DNA of 64,000 nucleotides from Betaproteobacteria bacterium. Lineage in GTDB: Bacteria; Pseudomonadota; Gammaproteobacteria; Burkholderiales; Casimicrobiaceae. The translations under genes were made by a program, and so were the position numbers. Below, piece after piece: positions 44,254-55,180 of this stretch. The notes under the pieces are model-generated. The model was given only the letters and a program-made list of their open reading frames with translations, searched no databases and was not told where the DNA came from. Location of the stretch: assembly GCA_016720425.1 (NCBI GenBank), contig JADKKQ010000005.1, positions 186,001 to 250,000 on the forward strand. The letters run 5' to 3'. Within the stretch, counting starts at the first letter, position 1. Each line of letters begins with the position of its first letter.

Positions 44254-44744
44254 GGCGCCACATCCTTTCCATCCTGGTCGAGAACGAGGCCGGCGCGCTG
44301 TCGCGCATCTCGGGGCTGTTCTCGGCCCGCGGCTACAACATCGAGTCGCTGACCGTCGCGCCGACCGAGGACCCGACGATGTCGCGGATGACCATCGTCA
44401 CCATCGGGTCCGAGGACGTCATCGAGCAGATCACCAAGCAGCTGAACAAGCTGGTCGAGGTGGTCAAGGTCGTCGACCTGACCGAGGGCAACCACATCGA
44501 GCGCGAGCTGATGCTGGTCAAGGTGCGCGCCGCCGGCAAGGACCGCGACGAGATGAAGCGCCTCGCCGACATCTTCCGCGGCCGCATCCTCGACGTCACC
44601 GACAAGAGCTACACGATCGAGCTCACCGGCACCGGCAGCAAGCTCGACGCCTTCCTGCAGGCGATCGAGCCCGGCGTGATCCTGGAGACGGTCCGCACCG
44701 GCGCCTCGGGCATCGGCCGCGGCGAGCGCATCCTGCGCGTCTAG
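44199..44744 (+). CDS. ilvN: Acetolactate synthase small regulatory subunit
   Basis: The ACT-domain regulatory subunit mediates valine feedback on IlvB. From WRHILSILVENEAGALSRIS onward it matches the family end to end (ARGYNIESLTVAPTEDPTMS, VIEQITKQLNKLVEVVKVVD, ASGIGRGERILRV). Homologues start MRHILSILVENE. Here the ATG is missing, and the frame opens instead from GTG 44199 with 16 extra residues (MRIAPPRGAARRSGER...) encoded by the inserted repeat. The ATG overlapping the ilvB stop (44174), with a GGAGGAG site, is out of frame. Actual translation may start at GTG 44199. Total is 181 residues. Confidence 0.9.
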   Translation: MRIAPPRGAARRSGERGNWRHILSILVENEAGALSRISGLFSARGYNIESLTVAPTEDPTMSRMTIVTIGSEDVIEQITKQLNKLVEVVKVVDLTEGNHIERELMLVKVRAAGKDRDEMKRLADIFRGRILDVTDKSYTIELTGTGSKLDAFLQAIEPGVILETVRTGASGIGRGERILRV

Positions 44745-44770
44745 GCTTCGCCGCCACCCACACCAAACCT

Positions 44771-44796
44771 GCGGGCCCCGGGGACAAGGGGCCCGC
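44771..44796 (+). other. GC-rich hairpin between ilvN and ilvC
   Basis: GCGGGCCCC and GGGGCCCGC (44771-44779 and 44788-44796) form a perfect 9-bp stem with an 8-base loop. No T run follows. It lies between two genes of one operon, so it may be an mRNA processing or stability element, or cause partial termination. Confidence 0.55.
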
Positions 44797-44817
44797 GTCA
44801 CGGGAGAGAGAAGCAAG

Positions 44818-45834
<1,017 letters not shown>

Positions 45835-45972
45835 CCGCTGCCGCTTCGCTCGTGCCGCGGGGGCGCCGGGCGTCCCCGCCGGCGCGGTTGCGCAGGGGCT
45901 GCGCATGACAGCCCCCGCGGGCGTGGCGCATAATGCACCGGGATCCCCCGGTCGCCTCCGCCGTAGCCGGCA

Positions 45973-46620
45973 ATGAACAACTATCCGCATCCCCTGATCG
46001 CCCGCGAGGGCTGGCCGTTCCTGCTCGTGACCGGCGCGCTGGCGCTGGGCCTCACGGCGCTCGACTATCGCGTCGCCGCGGTGGTCGCCTGGCTGGTGTT
46101 CGCGTTCGTCCTGCAGTTCTTCCGCGATCCGGGCCGGGTGATTCCGCAGGGCGCGCGCGCGGTGCTGTCGCCCGCCGACGGCCGCGTGGTCAAGGTCGAG
46201 CGGGCGCGCGACCCCTACCTCGACCGCGATGCGCTGAAGATCAGCGTGTTCATGAACGTCTTCAACGTGCATTCGAACCGCAGCCCGGTCGACGGCGTGG
46301 TGATCAACGTCTGGTACAACGCCGGCAGCTTCCTCAACGCCGCGCTGGACAAGGCGTCGCTGGAGAACGAGCGCAACGCGATGCACCTCGCGACGGTGCG
46401 CGGCCAGGACGTCACCTGCGTGCAGATCGCCGGACTGATCGCGCGTCGGATCCTCTGCTACGCGAAGGTCGGCGACACGCTGGCGCGCGGCCAGCGCTAC
46501 GGCTTCATCCGCTTCGGCTCGCGGGTCGACGTCTACCTCACCCCCGACGCCGTCGCCAGGGTCGCCATCGGCGACCGGGTCCGGGCGACCGCGACCGTCA
46601 TCGCCGAGCTTCCGGCCTGA
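45973..46620 (+). CDS. psd: Phosphatidylserine decarboxylase (short type)
   Basis: The 215-residue proenzyme makes phosphatidylethanolamine in the inner membrane. An N-terminal hydrophobic region (LVTGALALGLTALDYRVAAV) precedes SPADGRVVKVE, HSNRSPVDGVV and the self-cleavage region RYGFIRFGSRVDVYL, where the Gly-Ser pair yields the pyruvoyl group. The short length marks the archaeal-like subgroup common with pssA in betaproteobacteria. It abuts pssA (1 base gap), so the two genes encode consecutive enzymes. Upstream, 45835-45972 has only a weak -10 candidate. Confidence 0.94.
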   Translation: MNNYPHPLIAREGWPFLLVTGALALGLTALDYRVAAVVAWLVFAFVLQFFRDPGRVIPQGARAVLSPADGRVVKVERARDPYLDRDALKISVFMNVFNVHSNRSPVDGVVINVWYNAGSFLNAALDKASLENERNAMHLATVRGQDVTCVQIAGLIARRILCYAKVGDTLARGQRYGFIRFGSRVDVYLTPDAVARVAIGDRVRATATVIAELPA

Positions 46621-46621
46621 C

Positions 46622-47398
46622 ATGAACGATTTCGACTCCCAGCGCGCGGCGCGCAAGAACCGGATCCGGCGCCGCGGGATCTACCTGCTGCCCAACGCCT
46701 TCACCACGGCCGCGCTGTTCGCGGGGTTCTACGCGATCGTGCAGGCGATGAACCAGACCTTCGACCAGGCGGCGGTGGCGATCTTCGCCGCGGCGGTGCT
46801 GGACAGCCTCGACGGCCGGGTGGCGCGGCTCACCAAGACGCAGAGCGCGTTCGGCGCCGAGTACGACAGCCTCGGCGACATGGTGTCGTTCGGCGCGGCG
46901 CCGGCGCTGATCGTCTACGAGTGGTCGCTGCGCGGGCTGGGCAAGCTGGGCTGGATCGCGGCGTTCATCTACGTCGCCGGCGCCGCGCTGCGCCTCGCGC
47001 GCTTCAACACCATGCTCGACGTCGCCGACAAGCGGTGGTTCACCGGCATGCCGAGCCCCGCGGCGGCGGCGCTGGTCGCCGGCTTCGTCTGGATCGTCGA
47101 CGACTACGCGCTCGACCCGGCGAGCGTCAAGTGGTGGGCCTGGTCGATCACCGTCTTCGCCGGGCTGACGATGGTCAGCAACGTCAAGTACTACAGCTTC
47201 AAGACGATCAACCTGAAGAAGAGCGTGCCTTTCCTCGTCATCTTCATGATCGCGCTGTTCCTCGCGCTCCTGTCCTACCAGCCCGCGCACGTGCTGTTCG
47301 CCGCCTTCGTCGCCTATGCGGTGTCGGGGTACGCGGGCACCGCGTGGATGATGCTGCAGCGTCGCCGCGCGCCGCCGCCGACCCCGCCCGCGACCTGA
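46622..47398 (+). CDS. pssA: CDP-diacylglycerol-serine O-phosphatidyltransferase
   Basis: The 258-residue membrane enzyme makes phosphatidylserine, the substrate of Psd. The CDP-alcohol phosphotransferase motif DG-x2-AR-x8-G-x3-D-x3-D is seen in DSLDGRVARLTKTQSAFGAE and YDSLGDMVSFG. About seven hydrophobic segments follow. Psd and PssA are adjacent and together form the phosphatidylethanolamine pathway. Confidence 0.95.
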   Translation: MNDFDSQRAARKNRIRRRGIYLLPNAFTTAALFAGFYAIVQAMNQTFDQAAVAIFAAAVLDSLDGRVARLTKTQSAFGAEYDSLGDMVSFGAAPALIVYEWSLRGLGKLGWIAAFIYVAGAALRLARFNTMLDVADKRWFTGMPSPAAAALVAGFVWIVDDYALDPASVKWWAWSITVFAGLTMVSNVKYYSFKTINLKKSVPFLVIFMIALFLALLSYQPAHVLFAAFVAYAVSGYAGTAWMMLQRRRAPPPTPPAT

Positions 47399-47425
47399 CG
47401 TCCCGGCGCCGCGGCCCTCCGGGCG

Positions 47426-48388
47426 TCAGGCGTCCGGCGACTGCAGCGGGCGCGTCGGCGCGTTGCCGATGTCGAAGTTGAACGCCGAGATCAGCAGGTG
47501 GCCGCCCAGGAGCAGCGGAATCGCCGCCAGCATCACCGAGCCCGTCGACGCCGCCACGCCGCTGGCGTAGCTCGCAATCCACTTGGTCGCGCCGAAGCCG
47601 CCGCCCGCGAGCACCAGCAGGCTGCCGAGGATCGTCGCCGCCGAACCGGCGTTGAAATCGCGCAGCACGTAGGCGTAGAAGAAGCGCTTGGCGAAGCGGT
47701 TCGCGTACTTGAGCGGAAACGACAGTGCCGCCCGGCGCAGCGACAGGCTGCTGGTCTCGGTGCCGTAGCGGGCGCGCATCGGGACGTCCAGCGCCACCGC
47801 CCGGATCGTGTACAGCCGGAACAGGATGTCGGACTCGAAGAAATAGCGGCGGTCGATCCGGTGCAGCGGCAGCGCGGCCAGCGCCGTCCGGTGGATCGCC
47901 GTGTAGCCGTTGGTCGGGTCCATCAGGTGCCAGTACCCGGTGGCGAGCTTGGCGATGAACGACAGCACGGCGTTGCCGAAGAGGCGCAGGTGCGGCATCT
48001 CGGCGAGGCCGTCGAGCCAGAAGAAGCGGTTGCCCTTGGTGTAGTCGGCGCGCCCGGAGGCGAGCGGGCCGACGAACGAGGGGATCAGCGCCGGGTCCAT
48101 CTGCCCGTCGCCGTCGATCTTGACCACGATGTCGACGCCCTCGGCCAGCGCCCGCAGGTAGCCGGTCATCACCGCGCCGCCCACGCCCGCGTTCTCGGCG
48201 TGGCGCAGCACCTCGACGCGCGGGTCGCGGCACTCGGCCGCGACGAGGTCGCCGCTGCGCTCGGGACAGGCGTCGTCGACCACCAGGATCGCGTCGACCC
48301 CGTCGCCGATCGCGGCGATGACGCCGAGGATGTGCTGCCGCACGCGGTAGCAGGGGATGACGACGGCGACGCGCTTGCCGTCGATCAC
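47426..48388 (-). CDS. Family 2 glycosyltransferase of the GtrB/DPM1 type
   Basis: The 320-residue enzyme begins MIDGKRVAVVIPCYRVRQHI (GTG start). The GT2 core has VVDDACPERSGD, VVKIDGDGQMDP (DxD-type site) and DPTNGYTAIHR. Two C-terminal membrane helices (SAATILGSLLVLAGGGFG and AAIPLLLGGHLLISAFNF) anchor it, as in enzymes that make polyprenyl-phosphate sugars. Its start overlaps the stop of the DMT gene by 4 bases. It is the third gene of a GT-C/DMT/GT2 operon. Confidence 0.9.
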   Translation of the reverse strand: MIDGKRVAVVIPCYRVRQHILGVIAAIGDGVDAILVVDDACPERSGDLVAAECRDPRVEVLRHAENAGVGGAVMTGYLRALAEGVDIVVKIDGDGQMDPALIPSFVGPLASGRADYTKGNRFFWLDGLAEMPHLRLFGNAVLSFIAKLATGYWHLMDPTNGYTAIHRTALAALPLHRIDRRYFFESDILFRLYTIRAVALDVPMRARYGTETSSLSLRRAALSFPLKYANRFAKRFFYAYVLRDFNAGSAATILGSLLVLAGGGFGATKWIASYASGVAASTGSVMLAAIPLLLGGHLLISAFNFDIGNAPTRPLQSPDA

Positions 48389-48747
48389 GGCGCGCCCCCG
48401 GCCATCAGCCAGACGCCGCCGACGATCAACGCGGCGCCCGCCCAGTGCCGCGCGGTCATCGGTTCGCCGAACAGCATCCAGCCGAGCAGCGGCACCAGCA
48501 CGAACGCGAGCGCATACAGCGGATAGACGACCGACAGCGAGGCGCTCCTCAGCACCCACACCCAGAGCAGCGTCGCCGCCGCGTAGATCGCCAGCGCCAC
48601 GAGCATCGCGGGCGACAGCCAGCTGGCGAGGCTGCGGAGGTTGAAGCCGTCGAACGCGACCTCGCGCGCGGCGAGCTTGAACAGGATCTGGCCGCAGCCG
48701 ATCATGAACACGCAGACCAGCGTAAGCAGGACTTCGGTGCCGCGCAT
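48385..48747 (-). CDS. Small EamA/DMT-type transporter (ArnE/flippase-like)
   Basis: The 120-residue protein has four membrane helices and begins MRGTEVLLTLVCVFMIGCGQ. The half-EamA motif is VWVLRSASLSVVYPLYALAF, then FGEPMTARHWAGAALIVGGV. Half-size DMT proteins such as ArnE/ArnF flip lipid-linked sugars. Overlap with the GT2 gene (4 bases) and 8-base spacing to the GT-C gene suggest a lipid-linked sugar flippase role, which is inference. Confidence 0.85.
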   Translation of the reverse strand: MRGTEVLLTLVCVFMIGCGQILFKLAAREVAFDGFNLRSLASWLSPAMLVALAIYAAATLLWVWVLRSASLSVVYPLYALAFVLVPLLGWMLFGEPMTARHWAGAALIVGGVWLMAGGAP

Positions 48748-48755
48748 GCGGGCTC

Positions 48756-51251
48756 CTATCGTTGCGAGACGGTGAAGGCGGACAGCGCGAACGATGTCTC
48801 TCCCGCGCTGCCGACGTAGAGGCGCAGGCCGCGGGCGCCGACCGGCGCGAAGAACGAGCCCGTCGCACCTGTGCCGTCGCCGCGACAGGCGATGTAGCGG
48901 GTGTCGGCGGCGAGCAGCCGCTCGTTGCCGTCGACCCAGGCGGCCTGCACGACGCCGCGTCCGCCCCCGGGCGCACAGTCGCTGGTGATCGCGTAACTCA
49001 GCAGCGTGGGCGGGTCGGCGGGGATCTCCAGCCACGCGAGGCCGCGGGGAGCGAAGGTCAGGCGCTCGCCTTCGCGGGCGACGCCGGTGTTGCGCTGGAC
49101 GCGCTCCAGGTCCGCGGGCAGTGCGTAGAGCCTGCGGTCGGGCGTGTCGGCCCAGCGCGCGAGCAGGGTCCCGCCGCTCGCCAGCACCGGGACCGTGTGG
49201 CGGTCGCGGAAGTCCGCGATCGCACGCTCCAGCGGGAAGTCCCGGTCGAGGTCCTGGGGCAGCACGAACAGCATCGTCCGGCGACTGCGCGCGTAGGCCG
49301 CGATCTCCTCGGCGGTGCTCATCTGCGACAGCTCGCGCCACGCGGCGTAGTCGTGCCAGGAGGCGCGCCAGAGCGGGCTCGCGAGACCGGCCGGCCCCGC
49401 GTAGGTCGTGCGCAGCCAGCCGACCCCGGTGCCCGGCGCGTTGGCGTTCAGCCAGTCGACGACGGGGCGCTGGTCGGCATACCTGGCGACGTAGCGAGAC
49501 CGCGCCGCGGCATCGAAGCCGCAGCGCAGGCAGAAGCTCGAGTTCCACCACCCGCCGGAGGGCATCAGCTCGAGGTTGGCGGCCGCCAGCGGCGTGGCGA
49601 CGACGAGCAGCAGCGCGCCCCGGGCGAGACGCAGCGGCGCGACGATCCGCGCGGCGAGCGCCATCAGCAGCGCCAGCGCCGGATAGAGATAGCGCAGGTA
49701 CGACTGCTGCTGCCAGGTCAGAACGACGAAGCCGGCGGCCAGCAGCAGCGGCGGCAGCACGACGCGCGCCTGATCCCGCCGCAGCAGCAGGAAGACGGCG
49801 GGGAAGAGCACCAGCCAATGCACGCCGGCGGCGCCGCCCGCGCCCTCGAAGTGGCGGCCCGAGTGGACGACGAGGTCGTACCAGCTGCGCCAAGTCAGCG
49901 GGCTGTTGTAGAGGACGTTGTTGAACGATGTGCCGGTGTCGAACAGCGGCGAGCGGAACAGCGCGTTCATGAACGGGAACACCGGGTTCCCGGTTCGCCA
50001 CCAGGCGTTGACGAAGGGCCAGGCAAGGACGGCCAGCGCCAGGGCGAGCGCGCCGACGTGGCGCGCGCCCAGCGTGGGCCACCGGCTCCGCAACGCCAAC
50101 GCCACGACCGGCAGCAGCGGCGCGATCCAGAGCAGCGCGATGACCTTCGCCTGCATGGCGCCGGCGGCCAGCCACAGGCAGGCCACCGCCCAGCCGACGC
50201 TGCGGTCGCGCACCGCGCGCTCGCCGGCGAGCGTGGCTCCGAGCAGCAGCGCCGCCCAGTAGTTCTCGATGAACAGCGATCCCGTCTCGGTGAAGGCGAG
50301 CGGGGTCGAGGCGAAGAGCGCGGCGGCGACGACGGCGGGCGCGGACGCGGGCTCCCCGTCCTCGGTGCCGAGGCGGACGATCCACGCCAGCAACAGCAGC
50401 AGCGCGCCGAGATTGGCAAGCTTGGCCCCGGCCTCGCCGGCGAACTGGTAGGCGGCGGCGTAGAGCCAGTCCGCGCCCATCGGCATCACCGCCCAGGCAT
50501 GGCGCGTCACGTCGAAGCGGAAGCGATGCTCGCGCGCCATTTCGATCGCGAGCTCGAGGTGCATGCCGAGCGCGTCGGCGCCGACCTCGGGGCGCGCGGC
50601 GACGGCGATCTGCAAGGCGACGACGGCACCCCACAGCGCCCACGGCAGCAGCCGCCCGACCGCGAACGGGCCGGTCCGCGGTGCCCACCAGGCGCGCAGC
50701 TCGCGGACCAGTGCGAAGACGTCGCTCTTCAGCAGCACCAGGGCGACGGCCAGCGCCAGCGCATACGCCGCCGGCCAGTGCCAGCGCATCGCCGCCGTGG
50801 CCCCGACGGCGGCGGCGAGCGCCACGGTCCCGGCGCTGACCGCGGCCAGCGGGTCGGTGAGCGCCGGGTCGATCGCCCGCAGCAGTCGGCGACCGATCGC
50901 CGCCGCCCCGGTGACGAGGGCTGCGACGCCGGCGACGGCAACGGGTCCGAAGGCCACGACCGTCCACAGCAGCAACGCCGACGCGAGCACCCGGTGCGCC
51001 TGCCCGGGTCGCGCGCCGACGACGGCCAGTCCGGCGACCAGCGACCAGCAGAAGAGCTGCCACATCCGCTGCTTTTCGCCCGGCTGCCAACCCGGCACGC
51101 TGACGAATCGCCCGTCGGCGCCGGCCTGGTAGAGCAGGGCGATCGCGCCAGCCGCGAGCGCCAGCGCGAGCGCGGCGCGCCACCACGGCAGCGGCGTCGC
51201 GGAGGGTGAGGGTCGGGCGAACTCGACCGCGGATGAGTCGGCTGGGCGCAT
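48756..51251 (-). CDS. Large GT-C-like membrane glycosyltransferase (unknown specificity)
   Basis: The 831-residue protein has about twelve membrane helices. The N-terminal half includes WWRAALALALAAGAIALLYQ and EVGADALGMHLELAIEMA, an acidic loop in the position of the GT-C catalytic Asp. TETGSLFIENYWAALLLGAT and WRTGNPVFPFMNALFRSPLF follow, then DLVVHSGRHFEGAGGAAGVH. The C-terminal 230 residues form a soluble, periplasmic domain (VARYADQRPVVDWLNANAPG, RRLYALPADLERVQRN). This layout resembles glycosyltransferases that use polyprenyl-phosphate sugars. I do not recognise the exact family. It is first in the operon with the DMT and GT2 genes. Confidence 0.75.
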   Translation of the reverse strand: MRPADSSAVEFARPSPSATPLPWWRAALALALAAGAIALLYQAGADGRFVSVPGWQPGEKQRMWQLFCWSLVAGLAVVGARPGQAHRVLASALLLWTVVAFGPVAVAGVAALVTGAAAIGRRLLRAIDPALTDPLAAVSAGTVALAAAVGATAAMRWHWPAAYALALAVALVLLKSDVFALVRELRAWWAPRTGPFAVGRLLPWALWGAVVALQIAVAARPEVGADALGMHLELAIEMAREHRFRFDVTRHAWAVMPMGADWLYAAAYQFAGEAGAKLANLGALLLLLAWIVRLGTEDGEPASAPAVVAAALFASTPLAFTETGSLFIENYWAALLLGATLAGERAVRDRSVGWAVACLWLAAGAMQAKVIALLWIAPLLPVVALALRSRWPTLGARHVGALALALAVLAWPFVNAWWRTGNPVFPFMNALFRSPLFDTGTSFNNVLYNSPLTWRSWYDLVVHSGRHFEGAGGAAGVHWLVLFPAVFLLLRRDQARVVLPPLLLAAGFVVLTWQQQSYLRYLYPALALLMALAARIVAPLRLARGALLLVVATPLAAANLELMPSGGWWNSSFCLRCGFDAAARSRYVARYADQRPVVDWLNANAPGTGVGWLRTTYAGPAGLASPLWRASWHDYAAWRELSQMSTAEEIAAYARSRRTMLFVLPQDLDRDFPLERAIADFRDRHTVPVLASGGTLLARWADTPDRRLYALPADLERVQRNTGVAREGERLTFAPRGLAWLEIPADPPTLLSYAITSDCAPGGGRGVVQAAWVDGNERLLAADTRYIACRGDGTGATGSFFAPVGARGLRLYVGSAGETSFALSAFTVSQR

Positions 51252-51453
51252 GGTCGACGCAAGTGCCGCGCGCCGCGAGGCTCGGGTGGCGGCGAACGAC
51301 CCGCATCTTAGCCTACCGCTCCCGGTCGGAGGCAGCGGGGGCCGGGGACCCTCGCCGCGGCCCCGGGCCGCGCCGGCGGCGTCGCTCGGGATCCCCGGGG
51401 TGCCGGAAAGAGACGTCGGGGCCGCGGCGAATTCCGCTCGCCCCGCCTTGCGC

Positions 51454-51483
51454 TTGCCTCCGGGCCGGATCCGCGGTTATAGT
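51454..51483 (+). promoter_or_regulatory. Promoter of the leu leader and leuA genes
   Basis: TTGCCT (51454-51459) and TATAGT (51478-51483) are spaced by 18 bases. Transcription would start near 51490, only about 2 bases before the leader-peptide ATG at 51492, so the leader peptide mRNA may be leaderless. The rest of the 437-base gap from 51252 shows no other gene. Confidence 0.65.
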
Positions 51484-51491
51484 TTCGCGTC

Positions 51492-51587
51492 ATGAGCAGC
51501 TTTTTCACTTCCGGCCGCCTCGCGCTCCCCGCGCTGCCCTCCCTCTCGGGTGGCCTGCTGCTTCTGCTGCGCCCCGCGCGCACATAA
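51492..51587 (+). CDS. leuL: Leucine leader peptide (attenuation of leuA)
   Basis: A 31-codon ORF starts with ATG at 51492 and ends with TAA. It carries five consecutive Leu codons near its end (CTG CTG CTT CTG CTG) in GGLLLLLRPART; 10 of its 31 residues are Leu. It lies about 100 bases before leuA. Such a peptide is the hallmark of ribosome-mediated attenuation: leucine starvation stalls the ribosome in the Leu run and allows expression. It is too short for standard ORF cut-offs. The Leu run is too regular to be chance in this context. Confidence 0.85.
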   Translation: MSSFFTSGRLALPALPSLSGGLLLLLRPART

Positions 51588-51618
51588 AACCACCCCCCCT
51601 CAATTCGAGCAGTGCGCC

Positions 51619-51645
51619 GCGTCCGCCGGGATGACCCGGGGACGC
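51619..51645 (+). promoter_or_regulatory. Leader hairpin between leuL and leuA
   Basis: GCGTCC-G-CCGGG pairs with CCCGG-GGACGC around an ATGA loop (11 bp with one bulge). There is no T run after it, so it is not a classic intrinsic terminator. It may be a Rho-dependent or translation-blocking structure. An alternative pairing between CCGCGCG in the leader and CGCGCGG near 51660 is possible. Confidence 0.45.
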
Positions 51646-51688
51646 CCGACCGTGCATCACGCGCGGAAACATTCTTCGAGAACCCGCC

Positions 51689-53416
51689 ATGAGAACCGAC
51701 CCCGCCGCCAAGTACCGACCGTTCACCCCGTTGGCGCTTCCCGACCGCCAGTGGCCCTCGCGCACGATCGACGCCGCGCCGGTGTGGTGCAGCGTCGACC
51801 TGCGCGACGGCAACCAGGCGCTGATCGAGCCGATGGACACCGAGCGCAAGCTGCGGCTGTTCCGCCTGCTGGTCGAGATGGGCTACAAGGAGATCGAGGT
51901 CGGCTTCCCGGCGGCGTCGCAGACCGACTACGACTTCGTCCGCACGCTGATCGACGACGGGCACATCCCGGAGGACGTCACCGTCCAGGTGCTCACGCAG
52001 GCGCGCGAACCGCTGATCCGCCGCACGTTCGAGGCGCTCGCCGGTGCGCGGAGCGCGATCGTCCACCTCTACAACTCGACCTCGGAGACGCAGCGCCGCG
52101 TGGTCTTCGGCCTCGACCGCGAAGGGGTCCGCGACATCGCCGTCGCCGGCGCGCGGCTGATCGCCGAGGCGGCCGCGAGGCAGCCGGGCACGCGCTGGCG
52201 CTACGAGTACTCGCCGGAGAGCTTCACCGGCACCGAGCTCGACTTCGCCGTCGAGGTCTGCAATGCGGTCGTCGACGTCTGGCGGCCGTCGGCGGCGGAG
52301 CCGATGATCGTCAACCTGCCGGCGACCGTCGAGATGGCGACGCCGAACGTCTACGCCGACCAGATCGAGTGGATGTCGCGCCACCTCGCGCACCGCGAGG
52401 CGATCGTGCTCTCGGTCCACCCGCACAACGATCGCGGCTGCGGCGTCGCCGCGGCCGAGCTCGCGCTCCTCGCCGGGGCCGAGCGCGTCGAGGGCTGCCT
52501 GTTCGGCAACGGCGAGCGCACCGGCAACGTCTGCCTGGTCACGCTGGGCCTCAACCTCTACACGCAGGGGATCGACCCCGGGATCGACTTCTCCGACATC
52601 AACCGCGTCATCCGCACCGTCGAATCCTGCAACCAGCTGCCGGTGCACCCGCGGCACCCCTACGGCGGCGACCTGGTGTTCACCGCGTTCTCCGGGTCGC
52701 ACCAGGACGCGATCAAGAAAGGACTCGCCGCGCGCTCGGTGGACCTCGCCGCCGGCGAACCGGCGTGGGACGTGCCGTACCTCCCGGTCGACCCGGCCGA
52801 CCTCGGCCGCACCTACGACGCGGTGATCCGCGTCAACAGCCAATCCGGCAAGGGCGGCGTCGCCTACCTGATGGAGCGCGACTACGGCTTCGCGCTGCCG
52901 CGCCTGCTGCAGATCGAGTTCGGCCGGGTGATCCAGGCGCAGGCCGACGCGACCGGCAAGGAGCTCTCGCCGGTCGACATCCACGCCGCGTTCACGCACG
53001 AATACCTGGACGCGCGCGGCCCGGTCGCCTACGTCGACCACCGGACGCAGCACGGGGCGGGCAACGGTCGCACCGAGAGGCTCGTCGCGCGCGTGAGCGT
53101 GGCCGGCCGCGAGCTCGCGCTCAGCGGCGCCGGCAACGGACCCGTCGACGCGTTCGTCAACGGCCTGCGGCAGGCGCTGGGGATCGCGGTGCAGGTCCAG
53201 CACTACCACGAGCACGCGCTCGGCGTCGGCGAGGACGCGGCGGCGGTGGCGTACGTGCAGCTGCGCATCGGCGCCGGGCAGGAGGCCGTCTACGGCGTCG
53301 GCATCGACCCCAACATCGTCACGGCGACGCTGCGCGCCGTCGTCGGCGCCGTGAACCGCGGCGTCGCCTGCGGTGGGCTCGCCCTGCCGGATGCCCGTCG
53401 CGCCGCCAACGCCTGA
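51689..53416 (+). CDS. leuA: 2-isopropylmalate synthase, long (LeuA2, actinobacterial) type
   Basis: The 575-residue enzyme condenses acetyl-CoA with 2-ketoisovalerate, the first step of leucine synthesis. It belongs to the long subclass, starting KYRPFTPLALPDRQWPSRTI, with catalytic CSVDLRDGNQALIEPMDTER, HxH metal site in SVHPHNDRGCGVAA, and LFGNGERTGNVCLVTLGLNL. A C-terminal LeuA dimer domain (about 435-565) binds leucine for feedback. It follows the leucine leader peptide and is followed after 41 bases by a second IPMS of a different class. Confidence 0.93.
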   Translation: MRTDPAAKYRPFTPLALPDRQWPSRTIDAAPVWCSVDLRDGNQALIEPMDTERKLRLFRLLVEMGYKEIEVGFPAASQTDYDFVRTLIDDGHIPEDVTVQVLTQAREPLIRRTFEALAGARSAIVHLYNSTSETQRRVVFGLDREGVRDIAVAGARLIAEAAARQPGTRWRYEYSPESFTGTELDFAVEVCNAVVDVWRPSAAEPMIVNLPATVEMATPNVYADQIEWMSRHLAHREAIVLSVHPHNDRGCGVAAAELALLAGAERVEGCLFGNGERTGNVCLVTLGLNLYTQGIDPGIDFSDINRVIRTVESCNQLPVHPRHPYGGDLVFTAFSGSHQDAIKKGLAARSVDLAAGEPAWDVPYLPVDPADLGRTYDAVIRVNSQSGKGGVAYLMERDYGFALPRLLQIEFGRVIQAQADATGKELSPVDIHAAFTHEYLDARGPVAYVDHRTQHGAGNGRTERLVARVSVAGRELALSGAGNGPVDAFVNGLRQALGIAVQVQHYHEHALGVGEDAAAVAYVQLRIGAGQEAVYGVGIDPNIVTATLRAVVGAVNRGVACGGLALPDARRAANA

Positions 53417-53457
53417 ACGGCGCATCGCGCCCCCTTACCGCACCGAGGAGCACCGCC

Positions 53458-54999
<1,542 letters not shown>

Positions 55000-55092
55000 C
55001 CGCGGGCGCGGTCCGCCCCCCGGGGCCCGGCGCGCGCGCGGCTTCCCGCCCGCGCACCGCCGGCGGGCGTGGCGCCCGGCGCGGGCCGGTGC

Positions 55093-55098
55093 TAAAAT
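55093..55098 (+). promoter_or_regulatory. Candidate -10 box of aceB
   Basis: TAAAAT lies about 83 bases before the aceB ATG, in an AT-rich patch (AAAATTGAAAACC) that stands out from the GC-rich gap. No consensus -35 is visible. Confidence 0.45.
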
Positions 55099-55180
55099 TG
55101 AAAACCGCTTTCACAAACACGGCGGTGCTCCCCGGGAGCGCCATCGCGACCGACACCGCCAACCCCTGCGAGGACTCCCC

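Noticed and set aside
48762..51209. An 815-codon plus-strand frame opposite the GT-C gene
   Set aside because: The translation is Arg/Gln/Gly-rich without structure, whereas the minus strand encodes a clear polytopic membrane protein.
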